Shown here piece after piece: positions 61,936 through 64,000 of a stretch of DNA of 64,000 nt. Source of the stretch: Cloacimonetes bacterium UBA6097 (GTDB lineage: Bacteria > Cloacimonadota > Cloacimonadia > Cloacimonadales > Cloacimonadaceae); the NCBI GenBank assembly GCA_002435865.1, contig DIWV01000007.1, positions 53,611 to 117,610 on the forward strand, given 5' to 3'. Position numbers and translations under genes: made by a program. The stretch's first letter is position 1. Every line of letters begins with the position of its first letter. The notes beneath the pieces are model-generated. The model saw nothing but the letters and a program-made list of their open reading frames with translations, was not told the DNA's origin and ran no database searches.

Positions 61936-62757
61936 ATGAGGTTGGATGATTTAATTCTTCAGGCAATTGAAGAAGACCTTGGCAATGGTGACATAACTAC
62001 CAATTATCTTGATTTGGAACGCACCAATACTATTGCTTATATGATTGCCAAAACTGAAGGAATGGTAGCCGGGGTTGATATTGGCATCCGCGTATTCAAA
62101 CTTCTGGATAATGAACTTAAAGTAACTGTTTACCGCAAAGACGGAGACCTGGTCAAACCAAGGGAAGAAATTCTGCGTATTGAAGGTAATCCTTCCTCAA
62201 TCCTTAAAGCAGAGCGCACAGCTCTCAATTTTATCCAGCGCTTAAGCGGTATTGCCACCAAGACACATAATCTGGTCAAACTGATAGCTTCCACAGATGT
62301 TAAAATCCTCGACACACGTAAAACCACACCACTCCTGCGCCGTCTGGAAAAATATGCCGTTCGCGTAGGCGGCGGTTATAATCACCGCACAGGTTTGTAT
62401 GACATGATTTTACTTAAAGAAAACCATATCCGCGCAGCCGGTGGAATAACGGAAGCCGTAAACAGGATAAAACTGCATAACACAACCTATAAGCTTGAAA
62501 TAGAAGTCACCAATCTTACTGAACTGGCAGAAGCTGTAAAATGCGGTGCTGACAGGGTAATGCTTGATAATATGGACGTAAAGACTATAAAGCAGGCAGT
62601 AAAGAAATACAAGGGTAAGGTAGAACTTGAGGTATCCGGCGGTATCAACGAATCCAATATTGAGCAATATGCCCAAACCGGAGTAGATTATATTTCCATC
62701 GGAGCTTTGACTCACTCGGTAAAAGCTCTGGACATCAGTTTATTGTTTAAGGAGTAA
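61936..62757 (+). CDS. nadC: Nicotinate-nucleotide pyrophosphorylase (quinolinate phosphoribosyltransferase)
   Basis: A 273-residue enzyme of NAD biosynthesis that converts quinolinate and PRPP to nicotinate mononucleotide. Family motifs are EEDLGNGDITT (8-18), ERTALNFIQRLSGIAT, DTRKTTPLLRRLEKYAV, GGGYNHRTGLYDMILLKENH and the C-terminal VSGGI and DYISIGALTHS. The ATG at 61936 follows AGAGGTG; a longer frame to 61909 starts inside the terminator hairpin and is rejected. It sits 3 bases before the zinc-ribbon gene, so the two are an operon. Confidence 0.95.
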   Translation: MRLDDLILQAIEEDLGNGDITTNYLDLERTNTIAYMIAKTEGMVAGVDIGIRVFKLLDNELKVTVYRKDGDLVKPREEILRIEGNPSSILKAERTALNFIQRLSGIATKTHNLVKLIASTDVKILDTRKTTPLLRRLEKYAVRVGGGYNHRTGLYDMILLKENHIRAAGGITEAVNRIKLHNTTYKLEIEVTNLTELAEAVKCGADRVMLDNMDVKTIKQAVKKYKGKVELEVSGGINESNIEQYAQTGVDYISIGALTHSVKALDISLLFKE

Positions 62758-62760
62758 ATA

Positions 62761-63495
62761 ATGATAGATAAGTTAAAAACACTTGCCAGGATGCAGAAGT
62801 TTGATGATGAGATAGGACGTTGCAGGGAATTGCAGAGAATCCTTCCCCAGCAACTGCATACTCTGATTCAGGATGTGGAAACTGCAACTGCCAAAGTCAA
62901 CGAAGCTAACAATGTAAAAACCAGTATTCTCGCCAGGCAGAACGAACTTGAGAACGACATCAGGCATAATAATGAATTAGCTCTCAAGTATGGCAATCAA
63001 CTGGCAGACATCAAAACGAATAAGGAATACAAAGCCCTGAACAGTGAAATTGCCAATCTTAAGCAGAAAAACGGTGACATTGAATCTATGCTGCTGGAAC
63101 TGATGGAAACAGAAACAGAGATAAAAAAGCAGCTTACTATCTATCAGAAAGACCTCGATGCAGCCAATAAACGTAAAAGCGATAAAGAAGACGATCTGCG
63201 CCAGCAGATTGCTGAACTGGACGGTAAAATAGAAAACCTCCGCAACCAGAGAAATGAATTGGCTCATGCGCTTCCCGTTGCCCTGGTGAAACAATACGGG
63301 CATCTGATTAAAAGCAAAAACAACCAGGCAGTTGCATATAACTCTAATGGCGCTTGTGGCGGCTGCGGTTTTATTATCCGTCCCCAGATCCGTATAGAAC
63401 TGGAGTTGAAGAAGAAAATCCACAGCTGCGAAAGCTGCGGACGACTTTTGATGAATAAATTTACAGAAGAGGAACTCACCGAAACGACAGAGTAA
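62761..63495 (+). CDS. Coiled-coil protein with C4 zinc ribbon (CT398-like)
   Basis: A 244-residue protein with a long coiled coil (residues 10-175; many heptads such as LETENELEND-type stretches) and a C-terminal zinc ribbon GACGGCGF ... HSCESCGRLL (about 196-232). This is the DUF164/C4-type zinc ribbon family; the Chlamydia homologue CT398 binds sigma-54 and secretion factors. A link to the sigma-54 pilin promoter in this window is only speculative. It is co-transcribed with nadC. Confidence 0.82.
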   Translation: MIDKLKTLARMQKFDDEIGRCRELQRILPQQLHTLIQDVETATAKVNEANNVKTSILARQNELENDIRHNNELALKYGNQLADIKTNKEYKALNSEIANLKQKNGDIESMLLELMETETEIKKQLTIYQKDLDAANKRKSDKEDDLRQQIAELDGKIENLRNQRNELAHALPVALVKQYGHLIKSKNNQAVAYNSNGACGGCGFIIRPQIRIELELKKKIHSCESCGRLLMNKFTEEELTETTE

Positions 63496-63754
63496 TTATC
63501 TGTTTGTTTTAATTATTCATTCTGAGGCTGTCGAAGAATGTCATTCCTGCTCGAGGGTCCCTCCCGTTGAAGAACGGGACAGGAATCCATGCCGTTTTAA
63601 CAAACACCAGGACGCAAAACAACAAAGACGCAAAGGGATATTCTTAAATGCATTTTTCTCCCTTTTCTCTTTTTTTCTCTGTGTCTCTGTGTGAAAACAT
63701 ATTTTTACTTATTATAGATATACCTTATTATATATAGGGAAGATTAAATGTCTG
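63496..63754. repeat. Intergenic repeats before rnpB
   Basis: A hairpin CCCGTT-GAAG-AACGGG (63563-63578) lies inside outer arms CATTCCTG ... CAGGAAT, the same GGATTCCTG family as the repeats at 29097 and in trxB. A second degraded repeat, GCAAAACAACAAAGACGCAAAG, follows near 63615, and TCTCTGTGTCTCTGTGTG lies near 63678. Confidence 0.65.
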
Positions 63755-64000
63755 CTGTTTCTGGTAACCCATGCCTTGTGTATGGAAGTGCCTCAAGCGG
63801 AGGAAAGTCCGGACACCGCAGAGCAGGATAGTTCCTAACGGGAACCTGTTGCAAGACAGAGCCAGCTCCACAGAAACAAACTACCTCAGCTCCTTTGGGG
63901 GTTGGGGAAAAGGTGAAATGGTAGTGTAAGAGACTACCGGTAGCTTTGGTGACAAGGTTAGCCAGGAAAGCCTTATCCGGTGCAATGCCAAATAGGAAAG
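63755..64000 (+). ncRNA. rnpB: RNase P RNA (5' part, cut by window end)
   Basis: The catalytic RNA of RNase P, class A. Recognisable conserved parts are the P4 strand GAGGAAAGTCCGGAC (from about 63800), CAGAGCAGGATAGTTCC, the central GACAGAGCCAGCTCCACAGA, and GGTGAAATGGTAGTGTAAGAGACTACCGG. The 5' boundary is approximate; the 3' end lies beyond 64000. Its protein partner, rnpA, is at 33671-33994. Confidence 0.92.

Overview
The window reads as one contiguous chromosomal piece of an anaerobic bacterium of the FCB superphylum, most likely Cloacimonadota (Candidatus Cloacimonas-like). This placement is inference: it rests on three secreted proteins ending in the same FlgD-like/por-type C-terminal sorting module (NYPNPFNP ... 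WNGKD ... SG-Y ... LLK), on oxygen-defence genes typical of strict anaerobes (superoxide reductase, rubrerythrin, rubredoxin, flavodiiron protein), and on an atypical type IV pilus locus. No tRNA, 5S/16S/23S rRNA, CRISPR array or prophage was seen.

Layout. 1-6.6 kb: small membrane protein, M20 amidohydrolase overlapping alanine racemase, a PadR regulator with a perfect 20-bp palindrome in its promoter, a split ThrE-type exporter, a DUF3147-like membrane protein, an HD phosphohydrolase and a methyltransferase. 6.9-16.4 kb: a 2892-residue secreted protein built from four ~560-residue repeat units, then a TPR protein. 16.8-24.3 kb: redox and oxygen-defence genes on both strands (disulfide oxidoreductase, thioredoxin reductase, MutM, flavodiiron protein, ferritin; superoxide reductase, rubrerythrin, a 46-residue rubredoxin, a rubrerythrin-like protein, TsaB). 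24.4-30 kb: lipoprotein, DNA polymerase I, a RAYT transposase inside inverted REP-like ends, a repeat field, and an Asn-rich secreted protein. 30.2-34.1 kb: the rpmH-rnpA-yidD-yidC-jag operon with a metallo-hydrolase at its end. 34.3-39.6 kb: two secreted beta-helix-type surface proteins, the second with a 14-C homopolymer that puts its best start codon out of frame, as in a phase-variable gene. 39.9-44.1 kb: two SGNH hydrolases plus an MBOAT acyltransferase (surface polymer acetylation). 44.1-44.7 kb: palindromic repeats. 44.7-60.4 kb: a complete but unconventional type IV pilus/type II secretion-like locus (pilins, PilC, PilB, minor pilins, REC-cNMP regulator, PilT-like ATPase, PilM-PilN-TPR fusion, PilO-PilP fusion, short secretin, hybrid histidine kinase), with a convincing sigma-54 promoter before the major pilin. 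60.7-64 kb: M14 carboxypeptidase, nadC preceded by a tiny ORF and a terminator, a zinc-ribbon coiled-coil protein, and the 5' part of RNase P RNA.

How it fits together. Much of the window concerns the cell surface: pili, giant secreted proteins, a switchable surface protein and surface acetylation. The rest is housekeeping (polA, yidC operon, nadC, rnpB, tsaB) and protection of an anaerobe from oxygen. Several families of short palindromic repeats are scattered in the intergenic regions, and one has inserted in frame into thioredoxin reductase. The most notable observations are the C14 tract, the fused pilus assembly genes with pilins lacking Glu5, and the repeat-derived insertion in TrxB.
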